Shown: positions 21,288-29,979, numbered from the stretch's first letter. The stretch is DNA of 31,249 nucleotides from Prevotella sp. (GCA_021204735.1 JAJPYV010000358.1:1-31249), one strand, 5' to 3'. Notes: a model not told the origin generated them from the sequence alone. Program-made: numbers and translations.

Positions 21288-21315
21288 AATTACAGTTTTA
21301 TAATGATTAATAATA

Positions 21316-22713
21316 CTAATTCATAAGCCACATTAACAACAGACCGAGCAGCCATGATAACATTGCCACAACACCCACGTTCTTGAAATACCACCATACG
21401 TGGATGCGCTCCATCTTTATTAAGGCAAGTCCGCTGATGGAACCTAACAGCAGTATGTTTCCACCCATTGCCGAACTGTAGGCTATTATCTTCCAGAATA
21501 GTCCGTTTGTAGTGAACGATGCCATGTATTCGGGGTGTGACAGTGTCGCTACCTGTCCGATGTCAACTAAAGGATAAAGTGAGAATACACTCATAAATGT
21601 TGCGAACGTGTCGAGCACACTACTGATACAACCCGTTATAATCCCTATAACACAGATGTTGTGGATTTGGTTAGTGTATGCCTGTGTCACGTATGATATC
21701 ATCCCCGTCTCTCGCACCACACCCATTGCGAGTATTATGCCCATTACAAACAACATCAACTGGATTACCCCGTACTGGAGTACGTGTGGTATCTGGCGCT
21801 GTGTCATCTGGTCGGCATTCATCAGTTTCCTGTTGAATATCTCGTTTACTATCCATAATATCGACAATACACACAGTGCACCGAGGAATGGACTGAGTTT
21901 AGTGATGTTATGGAAGGTAGGGATAAACCAAAGTCCTCCTATTCCCACGATAAGCATCATGAAACGTTGCCATAAATTCAGGTTGGTGTTGTCTCCTCTA
22001 TATGGCATCACCATGCTCTGTATGTCAATGTGTTCCGGAAGGGAACGCCCTAACCATAAAATCGGTATTCCACATGCCACAAGACATGGTATGGCCATCG
22101 ATGCGGAGAAATTGGTTGCCTCCACTGCTCCATTGTTCCACAATACCAAACCGATAGGGTCGCCGATCACGGTCAAAGCTCCACCACAGTTTGCCGCCAA
22201 TACTATTGTACAACCGTAAATAATCCGCTGACGGCGGTTTGGCAATATCTTGTGCATTATGACGAGCATCATAGTAGTAGTGGTGAGGTTGTCCAAATTC
22301 GCAGAAATCACAAATGTAATGAGTGCCATCATCCATAGCATTCTGTGACTGTTGCGTGTCCTTATCCAACCTGTTATGAAATCAAAACAACCGTTGTTGC
22401 TCAATATCTCCACGATAGTCATTGTTGCGAGAAGGAAAAAAACTATCTCTGCACCCTTACCGACGTATTTCAGGAAGATGTTCTGTGCTATGAATTGTTT
22501 TACCACGATACTTGATGGAAGTGTGCCAGAAAGAAAATCCATGTATTCATGTGGATGCTGACTCATCACGAAGTCCGTGCCATAACAAATGTATAATACC
22601 CAACCTACAGTCCCTACAAACATAGCGACTGCAGCTCGGTTAACTCGTGTCAGATAGCCTGTGGCAATAAGGACGTATCCGATTAATAATATCGAAACAA
22701 TAACTAACGCCAT
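21316..22713 (-). CDS. nhaD: Na+/H+ antiporter NhaD
   Basis: This polytopic inner-membrane protein (465 aa) of the NhaD / ion transporter superfamily exchanges Na+ for H+. About 11-13 hydrophobic helices are visible. The family segments [36 protein letters not shown] and [15 protein letters not shown] carry the conserved Asp, Asn and Thr residues expected near the ion path. The ATG at 22713 is preferred: an in-frame GTG three codons earlier would lie only about 4 nt after the predicted transcription start. It leads a two-gene unit with pfkA. Confidence 0.93.
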   Translation of the reverse strand: MALVIVSILLIGYVLIATGYLTRVNRAAVAMFVGTVGWVLYICYGTDFVMSQHPHEYMDFLSGTLPSSIVVKQFIAQNIFLKYVGKGAEIVFFLLATMTIVEILSNNGCFDFITGWIRTRNSHRMLWMMALITFVISANLDNLTTTTMMLVIMHKILPNRRQRIIYGCTIVLAANCGGALTVIGDPIGLVLWNNGAVEATNFSASMAIPCLVACGIPILWLGRSLPEHIDIQSMVMPYRGDNTNLNLWQRFMMLIVGIGGLWFIPTFHNITKLSPFLGALCVLSILWIVNEIFNRKLMNADQMTQRQIPHVLQYGVIQLMLFVMGIILAMGVVRETGMISYVTQAYTNQIHNICVIGIITGCISSVLDTFATFMSVFSLYPLVDIGQVATLSHPEYMASFTTNGLFWKIIAYSSAMGGNILLLGSISGLALIKMERIHVWWYFKNVGVVAMLSWLLGLLLMWLMN

Positions 22714-22732
22714 AAAAACCACATTTGAGCTA

Positions 22733-22763
22733 CAAATATATAAAATTTATATCAATAAACAAA
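22733..22763 (-). promoter_or_regulatory. Promoter of nhaD-pfkA
   Basis: On the minus strand TTTG (22760-22763) and TATATTTG (22733-22740) are 19 bp apart, an exact Bacteroidetes promoter. Transcription would start near 22726, 13 nt before the nhaD ATG. Confidence 0.8.
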
Positions 22764-22818
22764 AAGCATTAATAAAAAATTATTTTCGTTTAAATAGTTT
22801 TTTATTACAAATGTAATA

Positions 22819-22850
22819 AAGGGGTGCTCTCATCGTAAAAAACACCCCTT
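22819..22850 (-). terminator. Probable terminator of the C1 peptidase gene
   Basis: An 8-bp GC-rich stem (AAGGGGTG / CACCCCTT) with a 16-nt loop lies 73 bp after the peptidase stop codon and is followed on the minus strand by TATTAC. The large loop and short T-tract make it weaker than the others here. The rest of the 210-bp gap contains an AT-only stretch (22858-22885) and the nhaD promoter. Confidence 0.55.
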
Positions 22851-22923
22851 AAAAATCAATATATATGATATATATTATATAATAATGTGTATTTGATAAT
22901 TGTAAGAAGAAATTTTATGTATC

Positions 22924-24339
22924 TTAATCGTCAAACAAGAATAGTGGGTCTTCAGGCATCACCATGATTGGCTCCTGGTCATACTGTTTCAACATCGACT
23001 TTGAAACGTAGCTCTTGTCAACCACAAGGCGGAACATATATTCGTTGAACCACTCGTTTGTCATTATCAAGTAACCTTTGTGACCACTGTCGGCTCCCCA
23101 ACTGTTTTCTACTTTCCATTTGATAGGACTTCCGTTTGCGTCAAGGTCTACTGCCGTAAGTGTCATGGCGTGTGTGCTGCCACTATCGAATGTCATTATA
23201 CGTTGTGCCTTGTTCATTCCGAATGTGGTGTCGAAGAGACTATCGTAATCATAGTTGTTTATGTCGCAATAACCACGGTCGCTGTCCAAAAACTTACCTA
23301 CATCGTATGAACTGTACAATTTGTGTCCGTCTTTCAATACTTCAATGGCAAGTTTGCTGATGTCCTCCATCGGTAGGTTGAGGTATTTCCAATTTGTCCC
23401 ATCGTAGGTATGGCGGTCAAATTCCACTTCGTAAGTCTTGTAATATTCTCTTCGTGGGTCGTTCATAATCATTATGAAAGAGCCTGTCAATGTTTTGTTG
23501 TTCAATATTTCTTTTGCGAATGTCATAGGCGTGTAACTCTTTCGCTGTGTGATAGTGCGCCCTTCCTTGTTCTTGAAGGCGTATGTGAACTCTGTTGGAG
23601 GTGTGCCGAGTGTGAGTGTCAGCATCTTGTATATTTCTGAAAGCATTTTCGTCTTTTCTGACCTTATTTCTGCTTGTGTGCTGCCAGCGTTAACCATATC
23701 ACGCAATTGCAGTCCAAATTCACGCAACTTTGACTTTATAAGATTTGTCGCCTTTGCTGTGTTGTCACTCGAATATGTCTCTGGCATAACGTCTTTCGGT
23801 ACGAGACCGTATTTGTCAACTAAGTCGGAAACGCCACAGAACGTACCACCATCATTCAAAGGACTCTTGAAGAAAAAACTTACCCGCACATCGTCCATCG
23901 GTTTGTCTGCACAATCTATCACTCCCTGCAGAAAGAGGTTTGACTTCTCAAGTTGGTCATAGAAGAAAAGATAGTCTTGTGACAGTTCTACCGCCAGACT
24001 GTCCGTACGCTTGGCAAAGTCAGAACGCAATACGTTCAGTCCACTGAACATCCAGCACCTGCCGCTATGCTTCTGGTCGGTGATGCTTTGTGGTTTAGTC
24101 TCAACACTGAAATAAGTGTCAATCTCACTACTGTTGGCATGGTTGACGGCAAGTTTCTCAATTCCGTTTGCGGCCATTGCATTGAACAGGGCTTTTCCCA
24201 CAACTGTTGTTTTCTGTGCCTCTTGGATTTCACGGAGCATATCTTGTGAAATACTTCCGTCGTTTGTCTGGGCGTTGCAAGGTAGGGTCATGACTATGGC
24301 AAACAGCCATGACAGGATGATTTTCTTATTTTTAGTCAT
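22924..24339 (-). CDS. Secreted C1 peptidase, bleomycin hydrolase / PepC type
   Basis: This papain-fold cysteine peptidase (471 aa) belongs to the bleomycin hydrolase (PepC) family. The oxyanion Gln89 and nucleophile Cys95 are in DQKHSGRCWMFS, the catalytic His390 in SGSTHAMTLTAVD and Asn412 in VENSWG. Cytoplasmic PepC has no signal sequence, but here one is present (about residues 1-24, ending CNAQ), so the enzyme should act in the periplasm or be membrane-attached. It probably takes part in peptide uptake as an aminopeptidase. The ATG at 24339 is chosen because the longer frame at 24363 would begin inside the promoter. It is transcribed alone, divergent from the serine peptidase. Confidence 0.92.
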   Translation of the reverse strand: MTKNKKIILSWLFAIVMTLPCNAQTNDGSISQDMLREIQEAQKTTVVGKALFNAMAANGIEKLAVNHANSSEIDTYFSVETKPQSITDQKHSGRCWMFSGLNVLRSDFAKRTDSLAVELSQDYLFFYDQLEKSNLFLQGVIDCADKPMDDVRVSFFFKSPLNDGGTFCGVSDLVDKYGLVPKDVMPETYSSDNTAKATNLIKSKLREFGLQLRDMVNAGSTQAEIRSEKTKMLSEIYKMLTLTLGTPPTEFTYAFKNKEGRTITQRKSYTPMTFAKEILNNKTLTGSFIMIMNDPRREYYKTYEVEFDRHTYDGTNWKYLNLPMEDISKLAIEVLKDGHKLYSSYDVGKFLDSDRGYCDINNYDYDSLFDTTFGMNKAQRIMTFDSGSTHAMTLTAVDLDANGSPIKWKVENSWGADSGHKGYLIMTNEWFNEYMFRLVVDKSYVSKSMLKQYDQEPIMVMPEDPLFLFDD

Positions 24340-24360
24340 ATCTTTAAATATTAGGGTGTA

Positions 24361-24368
24361 CAAATTTA
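24361..24368 (-). promoter_or_regulatory. Promoter -7 box of the C1 peptidase gene
   Basis: The minus strand reads TAAATTTG, matching TAnnTTTG, which would start transcription near 24354 and leave about 15 nt before the ATG at 24339. The -33 element is weak (CTTG with a 17-bp spacer). The box also decides the start codon, since the longer frame would begin inside it. Confidence 0.5.
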
Positions 24369-24419
24369 CTGCTTTTTATCCAAAACAAGAAATCATGTTG
24401 AATAAAAGAATTTTTTCAT

Positions 24420-24450
24420 TTTGTGATTACATTTAAAAAAAGTATCTTTG
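24420..24450 (+). promoter_or_regulatory. Promoter of the S8 peptidase-xseAB unit
   Basis: TTTG (24420-24423), a 19-bp spacer and TATCTTTG (24443-24450) give a full Bacteroidetes promoter. Transcription would begin near 24457, 20 nt before the ATG at 24477. This rules out the longer in-frame TTG start at 24423. Confidence 0.8.
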
Positions 24451-24476
24451 CACTTTATGAAAAATATCATAGTAAA

Positions 24477-25886
24477 ATGAACAGGTTCTTGTTTATTCTT
24501 CTCTTTCTTTGTGTTGCGCTTTTTTCTTTTTCCCGTGATGCGGATGAAGCAAAAAAGGTTAAGTATCCAGGAGGCAAGACTTACATGTATCGAGTTAAGT
24601 TGACCGACAAGCATGCTACTCCCTTTAACTTAAGTCAACCACAGGACTTTTTGTCGGCAAAGGCATTGGAACGTCGCGAAAGACAGAATATCGAACTTGA
24701 TTCTACCGACCTTCCCATAAATCCTGAATATATACAAGAGATAGCTGCTGTTGGCGTGGAGGTGGTGAGCAAGAGTAAGTGGAACAACACTCTGCTTGTG
24801 AGGTGTCATAAAACTGACTTGATAAAGAAGGTTGCTGCCTTCGACTTTGTCAGTGGGGTTAACAAGGTTTGGACATCTCCCGACTCTATTGTAAAGTCTC
24901 GTCCAAGATTGCAATATCATACTGAGTTCAACCGCTGGGACACTATTTCACAAAACCATTATGGGGTTACTATCGACCAGGTGGAGATGCTTGACGGTGT
25001 AAAACTGCATAACTATGGATATACCGGCAAGGGTATGACCATTGCCGTACTCGATGGCGGGTTTATGAACGCTGACGTGATTCCTTGTTTTCAGACAATC
25101 AAGGTGGCAGGAACTGCTGATTTCGTGGTGCCCCGCTCTGAAACCATTTACAAGGAGATGGAACATGGCACTAAGGTTCTCTCGGTATTGGCAGCCAACG
25201 TGCCTAACAGGTTTGTGGGTACTGCCCCGGATGCTACTTATTGGCTGATTCGTTGTGAGGATGGCGAGTCGGAAAGCTTAGCGGAGGAGGATTACTGGGC
25301 TGCTGCTGTGGAGTTTGCTGATAGTGTGGGGGTGGATGTCATAAACAGTTCGTTGGGTTTTCATGCCTTTGATGACCATTCCACCGACTATATATATTCA
25401 CAGTTGGACGGCAATAGTTCAATGATTTCTCATACTGCTTCAATGCTCGCTGATAAAGGAATTATTCTTGTGAACAGTGCCGGTAACGATGGTATGTCTT
25501 CTTGGAAGAAAATCAACGTACCTGCTGATGCTGATAATATAATTACTGTGGGTGCAGTAAGTCCTAATAGGCGTAACGCTGCTTTCAGTAGTATCGGACC
25601 TACTGCTGATGGTCGTGTAAAGCCTGATGTGATGGCGTTGGGCAGTCCTACGGCTGTTATCACGGGGCGTGGAACTATAATCAAGGATGTGGGAACTTCT
25701 TTCTCCACACCTGTGATCACAGGACTTGTTGCCTGTCTCTGGCAAGCTCTCCGTGGCAAAACGGCTAAGGAGATTATAGATATAGTGGTAAATAGTTCTG
25801 ATAATATCCTGACTCCTGATAATATCTATGGTTATGGAATACCTGACTTCTGGAAAGCGTATATGTCGGAGAAAAAGGGAAGATAA
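24477..25886 (+). CDS. Secreted subtilisin-like serine peptidase (S8)
   Basis: The product (469 aa) has a signal peptide (MNRFLFILLFLCVALFSFS) and a propeptide-like region up to about residue 170. The S8 domain follows with the complete triad: Asp193 (AVLDGGF), His230 (EMEHGTKV) and Ser408 (DVGTSFSTP), plus the oxyanion Asn in VNSAGNDG. The protein stops soon after the domain (GYGIPDFWKAY), so no type IX secretion C-terminal domain is visible and a periplasmic location is more likely than export. It lies 14 bp before xseA and probably shares its transcript, although a functional link between the two is not obvious. Confidence 0.93.
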   Translation: MNRFLFILLFLCVALFSFSRDADEAKKVKYPGGKTYMYRVKLTDKHATPFNLSQPQDFLSAKALERRERQNIELDSTDLPINPEYIQEIAAVGVEVVSKSKWNNTLLVRCHKTDLIKKVAAFDFVSGVNKVWTSPDSIVKSRPRLQYHTEFNRWDTISQNHYGVTIDQVEMLDGVKLHNYGYTGKGMTIAVLDGGFMNADVIPCFQTIKVAGTADFVVPRSETIYKEMEHGTKVLSVLAANVPNRFVGTAPDATYWLIRCEDGESESLAEEDYWAAAVEFADSVGVDVINSSLGFHAFDDHSTDYIYSQLDGNSSMISHTASMLADKGIILVNSAGNDGMSSWKKINVPADADNIITVGAVSPNRRNAAFSSIGPTADGRVKPDVMALGSPTAVITGRGTIIKDVGTSFSTPVITGLVACLWQALRGKTAKEIIDIVVNSSDNILTPDNIYGYGIPDFWKAYMSEKKGR

Positions 25887-25900
25887 TAATGTGAATAATC

Positions 25901-27202
25901 ATGCCAACCACTCATTTAACATTATGTGAACTTAATTGCCTTGTCAAGGAGGTTATCTCAAGCTCTTTTCCTGATGAGTATTGGGTTGAGGCTGAGTTGT
26001 CAGAGCTTCGTGAGAACTCTGGCAATTGTTACATGGAACTTGTTGAGAAGAAAGAAGGTTCTAACACTCCGATAGCAAAGGCTTCTGCCAAATGCTGGAA
26101 AAGTGCATGGCCCTCGGTCCGCTTTCATTTTGAACGGGTTACGGGTCAGCGTCTGCATTCTGGCTTGAAAGTATTGCTTCGCGTTTACGCGCAATTTCAT
26201 GAGAACTATGGTTTTTCATGGATTGTTACTGACATCGATCCTACTTTTACGTTAGGCGACATGGCGCGCAAACGGCAGGAGATTATAAATAAGTTGAAGG
26301 CGGAGGGTGTTTTCGACCTTAACAAGGAAATTCCTTTCCCTATGTTCGCACAGCGCATAGCTGTGATATCCAGTGCGACGGCTGCCGGGTATGGTGATTT
26401 CTGTGACCAGTTGAAAAACAATTCATACGGTTTCGTGTTTTATCCCGTCTTGTTTCCTGCTATAATGCAGGGGGAGAAAATAGAGGAGAGTATTATAGGG
26501 ATATTGAATCAAATCAATGAGAGAAGGGATGATTTCGATTGTGTCGTCATAATACGTGGAGGTGGTGCAACCAGTGATCTCTCTGGTTTCGACACTCTCG
26601 CTCTTGCTGAAAACGTGGCTAACTTCCCTTTGCCTGTAATCACGGGCATCGGGCATGAGCGTGACGAGTCGGTGCTTGACATGGTGTCTCATACAAGGGT
26701 TAAGACTCCTACTGCTGCTGCGGCTTTTCTCATTGATAATCTTGCTTCTGTCCTTAAATGTATTGACGACTGTGGCGACCGTATTGTCAATTCGGTTAAG
26801 AATAGGTTGACTGTGGAACTCATGCGTCTTGATAATATCTCGAAACGAATACCGGAACTGTTCTCTGTGGTAAAGACACGCAATGAATCTGTGCTTGACG
26901 GTTTGTTAAGCCGACTGACTTCTGCCATGAGGATTAAAATCTCAAACTCCAACAACCGCCTTGACATGATTTCATCGTCTGTTCCACAATTTATAAAGAA
27001 TAAATTGATGTCTGAACATCACCGCCTTGACTTACTTGTACAGCGTGTCAAGGCTCTTGACCCTGAATTGACCTTAAGGCGTGGTTATTCGATAACGCTT
27101 CACAATGGTTATGCCGTGCATGATGCCACAAAACTAAGGAAAGGTGACAAAATCGAGACTCGTCTTGAAAAGGGAACAATAAGGTCTGTTGTGGAGGATT
27201 AG
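25901..27202 (+). CDS. xseA: Exodeoxyribonuclease VII large subunit
   Basis: XseA (433 aa) is the catalytic subunit of ExoVII, which degrades single-stranded DNA from both ends. An N-terminal OB-fold (about 1-105) is followed by the catalytic domain, with IIRGGGATSDLSGFD and ITGIGHERDESVLD as the conserved core, and VKTPTAAAAFL after it. A long helical region follows, and the ending LRRGYSITLHNG is typical. It lies 14 bp after the peptidase gene and 53 bp before xseB, so both ExoVII subunits are encoded together. Confidence 0.97.
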   Translation: MPTTHLTLCELNCLVKEVISSSFPDEYWVEAELSELRENSGNCYMELVEKKEGSNTPIAKASAKCWKSAWPSVRFHFERVTGQRLHSGLKVLLRVYAQFHENYGFSWIVTDIDPTFTLGDMARKRQEIINKLKAEGVFDLNKEIPFPMFAQRIAVISSATAAGYGDFCDQLKNNSYGFVFYPVLFPAIMQGEKIEESIIGILNQINERRDDFDCVVIIRGGGATSDLSGFDTLALAENVANFPLPVITGIGHERDESVLDMVSHTRVKTPTAAAAFLIDNLASVLKCIDDCGDRIVNSVKNRLTVELMRLDNISKRIPELFSVVKTRNESVLDGLLSRLTSAMRIKISNSNNRLDMISSSVPQFIKNKLMSEHHRLDLLVQRVKALDPELTLRRGYSITLHNGYAVHDATKLRKGDKIETRLEKGTIRSVVED

Positions 27203-27255
27203 TATTTTGTCTGTTTCTCTATATTATTAATATGAACAATTAAAAATAAAAGTAT

Positions 27256-27450
27256 ATGCAAACGGAAATCAGTTATGAGGATGCTGTAAAGCAGTTGGAG
27301 GAGATAGTCAAGAAAATGGAAAACAACGAACTTGACATCGACAGTTTGAGCCAGCAGTTGAAGACTGCCCAGGAGTTGATTAAGATGTGCAAGGACAAAT
27401 TGACAAAGACTGATGAAGACATCAGGAAAATACTTTCTGATGAGAAATAA
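27256..27450 (+). CDS. xseB: Exodeoxyribonuclease VII small subunit
   Basis: The 64-residue helical protein contains the family core YEDAVKQLEEIVKKMENNELDID, matching the usual F-E-x-x-L-x-x-L-E-x-I-V pattern. Several copies bind the helical region of XseA in the ExoVII complex. Length is slightly short but normal for Bacteroidetes. It is the last gene of the unit. The 163-bp gap after it has only a 5-bp hairpin plus T-run (27449-27475), a poor terminator, and the ilvE promoter. Confidence 0.93.
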   Translation: MQTEISYEDAVKQLEEIVKKMENNELDIDSLSQQLKTAQELIKMCKDKLTKTDEDIRKILSDEK

Positions 27451-27526
27451 GTTTTAACAACTTTATTCTTTTTTGTCATATTTGTCAGTCATTTTATATA
27501 TATTTCAAACTTTTAAATGTTGAAAG

Positions 27527-27557
27527 GTTGCTAATTAAAATATTGTTGCTACCTTTG
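27527..27557 (+). promoter_or_regulatory. Promoter of ilvE
   Basis: TTG (27528-27530, in GTTG), a 19-bp spacer and TACCTTTG (27550-27557) match the Bacteroidetes consensus. Transcription would start near 27564, giving a leader of about 50 nt. GTTGCTA occurs twice (27527 and 27545), once on each side of the spacer, perhaps by chance. Confidence 0.7.
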
Positions 27558-27613
27558 CATTAACTAATTAATTTTAAAACTTAACAAGGTAAAAGAATAA
27601 TAAATTTGGATTT

Positions 27614-28636
27614 ATGAAGAATCTTAACTGGTCTGAACTGTCATTCGGGTATATGCCAACCGACTATAATGTGCGTTGTTACTACCGTGACGGTAAATGG
27701 GGAGAGATAGAAATCTGTTCTGACGAATATTTGAAGATGCACATGGCTGCTACGTGTCTCCACTACGGACAGGAGGCTTTTGAGGGTCTTAAAGCTTATC
27801 GTTGCCCCGACGGGAAAGTTCGTGTGTTCCGTATGGATGAAAATGCTGCACGTTTGCAGAGTACATGCCGTGGTATCCTCATGCCAGAGGTTTCTACCGA
27901 GTTGTTCTGCGAAATGGTAAAGAAGGTGGTACGTCTCAACCAGGACTATATTCCTACTTACGAGAGTGGGGCTACCCTCTATATCCGTCCATTGATTCTT
28001 GGTTTGACGGCAAGGGTGGGTGTTCATCCTGCCTCAGAGTATGTTTTCCTTATCTTCGTTACTCCTGTGGGTCCGTATTTCAAGGGTGGCTTCTCAACAA
28101 ATCCTTACGTGATTATTCGTGAGTTCGATCGTTCCGCTCCGCTCGGTACTGGTAAGTACAAGGTGGGTGGCAACTATGCGGCTTCCTTGTATGCCAACAA
28201 GCAGGCTCATGATATGGGTTATGCTTGTGAGTTCTACCTTGACGCAAGGGAAAAGAAATATATCGATGAGTGTGGTGCCGCTAATTTCTTCGGTATCAAG
28301 AATAATACATACGTAACGCCGAAGTCAACAAGTATCCTCCCGAGTATCACCAACAAGAGTCTTATGCAACTTGCTGAGGATATGGGTATGAAAGTGGAGC
28401 GTCGTCAGGTGCCTGAAGAGGAACTCTCTACCTTTGAGGAGGCTGGTGCATGCGGAACGGCTGCCGTAATCAGTCCTATCTCCAAGATTGATGACCCTCA
28501 GACTGGTAAGAGTTATGTGTTCAGCAAGGATGGCAAACCAGGTCCTGTAAGCACTGCTCTTTACAACAAGCTTCGTGACATCCAGTATGGCATTGAACCA
28601 GACCCTCACGGATGGACAACGGTAATTATCGACTAA
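27614..28636 (+). CDS. ilvE: Branched-chain amino acid aminotransferase
   Basis: This PLP enzyme of fold type IV (340 aa) makes or degrades valine, leucine and isoleucine by transamination with 2-oxoglutarate/glutamate. The PLP lysine is Lys183 in GTGKYKVGGNYAAS. The segments HYGQEAFEGLKAYR (50-63), YIRPLILG and ACGTAAVISPI are characteristic of the longer, eukaryote-like BCAT group. The length also fits that group (E. coli IlvE has 309 aa). It is transcribed alone, with its own promoter and a strong terminator. Confidence 0.96.
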   Translation: MKNLNWSELSFGYMPTDYNVRCYYRDGKWGEIEICSDEYLKMHMAATCLHYGQEAFEGLKAYRCPDGKVRVFRMDENAARLQSTCRGILMPEVSTELFCEMVKKVVRLNQDYIPTYESGATLYIRPLILGLTARVGVHPASEYVFLIFVTPVGPYFKGGFSTNPYVIIREFDRSAPLGTGKYKVGGNYAASLYANKQAHDMGYACEFYLDAREKKYIDECGAANFFGIKNNTYVTPKSTSILPSITNKSLMQLAEDMGMKVERRQVPEEELSTFEEAGACGTAAVISPISKIDDPQTGKSYVFSKDGKPGPVSTALYNKLRDIQYGIEPDPHGWTTVIID

Positions 28637-28661
28637 CTCCCGTAAATCTAATAACTAATGT

Positions 28662-28704
28662 AAGTGCCATTCGGAGCAATCCGGATGGCACTTCTAATAT
28701 TTTT
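28662..28704 (+). terminator. Rho-independent terminator of ilvE
   Basis: A 13-bp stem (28662-28674 with 28681-28693, one G-U pair) and a 6-nt loop lie 25 bp after the ilvE stop. The stem is followed by CTAATATTTTT, giving a short U-tract. Confidence 0.85.
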
Positions 28705-28753
28705 CAAAACTTTCATTCTTCATTTTTCATTTCCCTATACCCCGTGAGGCTTT

Positions 28754-28786
28754 CTCCCTCCCTAAGGGGGAGGGTTGGGGAGGGGC
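28754..28786. repeat. REP-like palindrome with G-quadruplex motif
   Basis: CCCTCCC (28756-28762) pairs perfectly with GGGAGGG (28768-28774). On the plus strand G5-A-G3-TT-G4-A-G4 (28766-28785) meets the canonical four-tract G-quadruplex pattern with 1-2 nt loops. The element lies between the converging ilvE and LOG-family genes and ends five bases before the LOG stop codon. The same kind of GGGGAGGGTTGGGGAGGGG unit recurs between genes in many Bacteroidetes genomes as I recall, but only one copy is visible in this window. Confidence 0.6.
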
Positions 28787-28790
28787 TTTT

Positions 28791-29327
28791 TCATTCTTTA
28801 CTCAGCATTGCAATAACTTCTTCCATTGTTTCCGCAACTTTGATATATTCTCTCCAATCACCCCTAATCATTCCTTTTTTGCCAAGGTCGTCTAATAATG
28901 AGATAAGAGGCTTCCAGAAACCTTTGATATTGAACAATATCATTGTCTTATGATGATAACCTATTGTTGCGGATGCCACAACGGTGAATATTTCGTCAAG
29001 TGTTCCTATGCCGCCTGGCAATGCCACGAACACGTCGCTCTGGTCCATCATAAGACTTTTTCGGTCGTTTAGGTTGTCGCAAGGGATTGTTACATCGGTG
29101 AAGTCGCTTGTCCTTCCTCCTCGCTCGATAATCATCGGAACTACGCCGATTGTCATACCACCGGCATTGTGCGCTGCCTTCGCCACGCATTCCATAAGTC
29201 CCATGTTGCAGCCGCCGAACACTATCGCATGTCCGTTCTCTCCTGCCCAACGTCCCAACTCTTCAGTGAGCGTAAAGAAATCCGGGTCAATGTTTGTGTT
29301 GGCGGAACAGAAAACCGCTATCTTCAT
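28791..29327 (-). CDS. LOG-family nucleotide 5'-monophosphate phosphoribohydrolase
   Basis: The product (178 aa) has the LOG ("lonely guy", TIGR00730) signatures: GGCNMGLME at 38-46, Arg89-Lys90 (NDRKSLMM) and PGGIGTLDE at 104-112. The family removes ribose 5-phosphate from nucleoside monophosphates. In plants this activates cytokinins, and in bacteria it is more often linked to purine nucleotide turnover. It is a Rossmann-like cytoplasmic enzyme, usually dimeric. It starts 2 bp after the NUDIX gene, so the two are surely co-transcribed. The physiological substrate is unknown. Confidence 0.93.
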   Translation of the reverse strand: MKIAVFCSANTNIDPDFFTLTEELGRWAGENGHAIVFGGCNMGLMECVAKAAHNAGGMTIGVVPMIIERGGRTSDFTDVTIPCDNLNDRKSLMMDQSDVFVALPGGIGTLDEIFTVVASATIGYHHKTMILFNIKGFWKPLISLLDDLGKKGMIRGDWREYIKVAETMEEVIAMLSKE

Positions 29328-29329
29328 GA

Positions 29330-29860
29330 TTATAACTCCCTGCCTATCATTTTGAGGTATTCATACAGTCCTTGTCTGATGGCACGCAGTCCGAACAGCT
29401 CTGGATGAATGTCCTCTGGGGCTACCCACATACAGTCTGCCGCATCGTCACCGGCTTTCAGATGACTGATGTCCTCTACTTGACAAACAAAGAATAGGTC
29501 GAGGGTCTGTATGTCAAGACCGGAATATAAATACTTGTTAGGAATGCTGAAAAGGTAACGTACACCCGTAACTTTCAGGCCTGTCTCCTCTAACACTTCT
29601 CTGATTACGGCTTCCTCTGCCGTCTCCAAAGTGTCAACGAAACCGCCTGGCAGGTCGAGTGTTCCTTTTGAGGGGGCAAACTTACGCTTTTCTACCAATA
29701 TGTTCCCTTTGGTGTCTGTGATGAATGCAACCACAGCTGCCGCAGGATTCATGAAATACTCGAAATCGCAGTTTTCGCATTTTTTACTCTTTGATGAATT
29801 TGTCTCGAAATGTGAACTGCCGCATACAGGGCAATGCTCGAATTTGTCTAATAGGTCCAT
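29330..29860 (-). CDS. NUDIX hydrolase with N-terminal zinc ribbon
   Basis: The 176-residue protein begins with a zinc-ribbon-like knuckle (Cys10, Cys13, Cys28, Cys31). A complete Nudix box follows at residues 73-95 (G-x5-E-x7-REVLEETGL), with all metal-binding glutamates present. Such enzymes cleave nucleoside diphosphates linked to another group. The zinc ribbon is also seen in NADH pyrophosphatase (NudC), but the NudC specificity motif is not obvious here, so I leave the substrate open. It is the first gene of a pair with the LOG-family gene. Its upstream region has only a degenerate -7-like TAATATTG. Confidence 0.92.
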   Translation of the reverse strand: MDLLDKFEHCPVCGSSHFETNSSKSKKCENCDFEYFMNPAAAVVAFITDTKGNILVEKRKFAPSKGTLDLPGGFVDTLETAEEAVIREVLEETGLKVTGVRYLFSIPNKYLYSGLDIQTLDLFFVCQVEDISHLKAGDDAADCMWVAPEDIHPELFGLRAIRQGLYEYLKMIGREL

Positions 29861-29918
29861 AATATTGTTTTTTTTCTTATAAAGGCAAAATCTTCTGCAA
29901 TATTACAAAAAAATTGCT

Positions 29919-29926
29919 TACATTTG
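29919..29926 (+). promoter_or_regulatory. Promoter -7 box of the alpha/beta hydrolase gene
   Basis: TACATTTG matches TAnnTTTG. The -33 element is weak (TCTG, about 21 bp upstream). Transcription would start near 29933, before the ATG at 29980 and after an in-frame TTG at 29914, which argues against that longer start. Confidence 0.5.
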
Positions 29927-29979
29927 CACAAATACCTTGTATTATTTCTATAAAAAAGAATAAATTAATATTTGTTTGT

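Noticed and set aside
21608..22219. A 203-codon open frame on the plus strand within nhaD
   Set aside because: It is the mirror of a clear membrane protein gene; the opposite strand of hydrophobic codons often stays open. It has no promoter and no recognisable domain.
22858..22885. Run of alternating A and T (TATATAT-like) considered as a replication origin or protein-binding site
   Set aside because: It is a low-complexity AT stretch in an AT-rich intergenic region without DnaA boxes or iterons.
24477..27450. S8 peptidase plus ExoVII considered as a new defence system
   Set aside because: Both xseA and xseB are ordinary housekeeping genes, the peptidase is secreted, and there is no sensor or accessory gene; shared transcription is the simpler explanation.
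27523..27556. Inverted arms AAAGGT/ACCTTT and a direct repeat GTTGCTA around the ilvE promoter, considered as an operator or invertible promoter
   Set aside because: The arms are only 6 bp and they overlap the promoter elements themselves, so the match is easily chance; site-specific inversion needs longer repeats and a recombinase, which is not seen.
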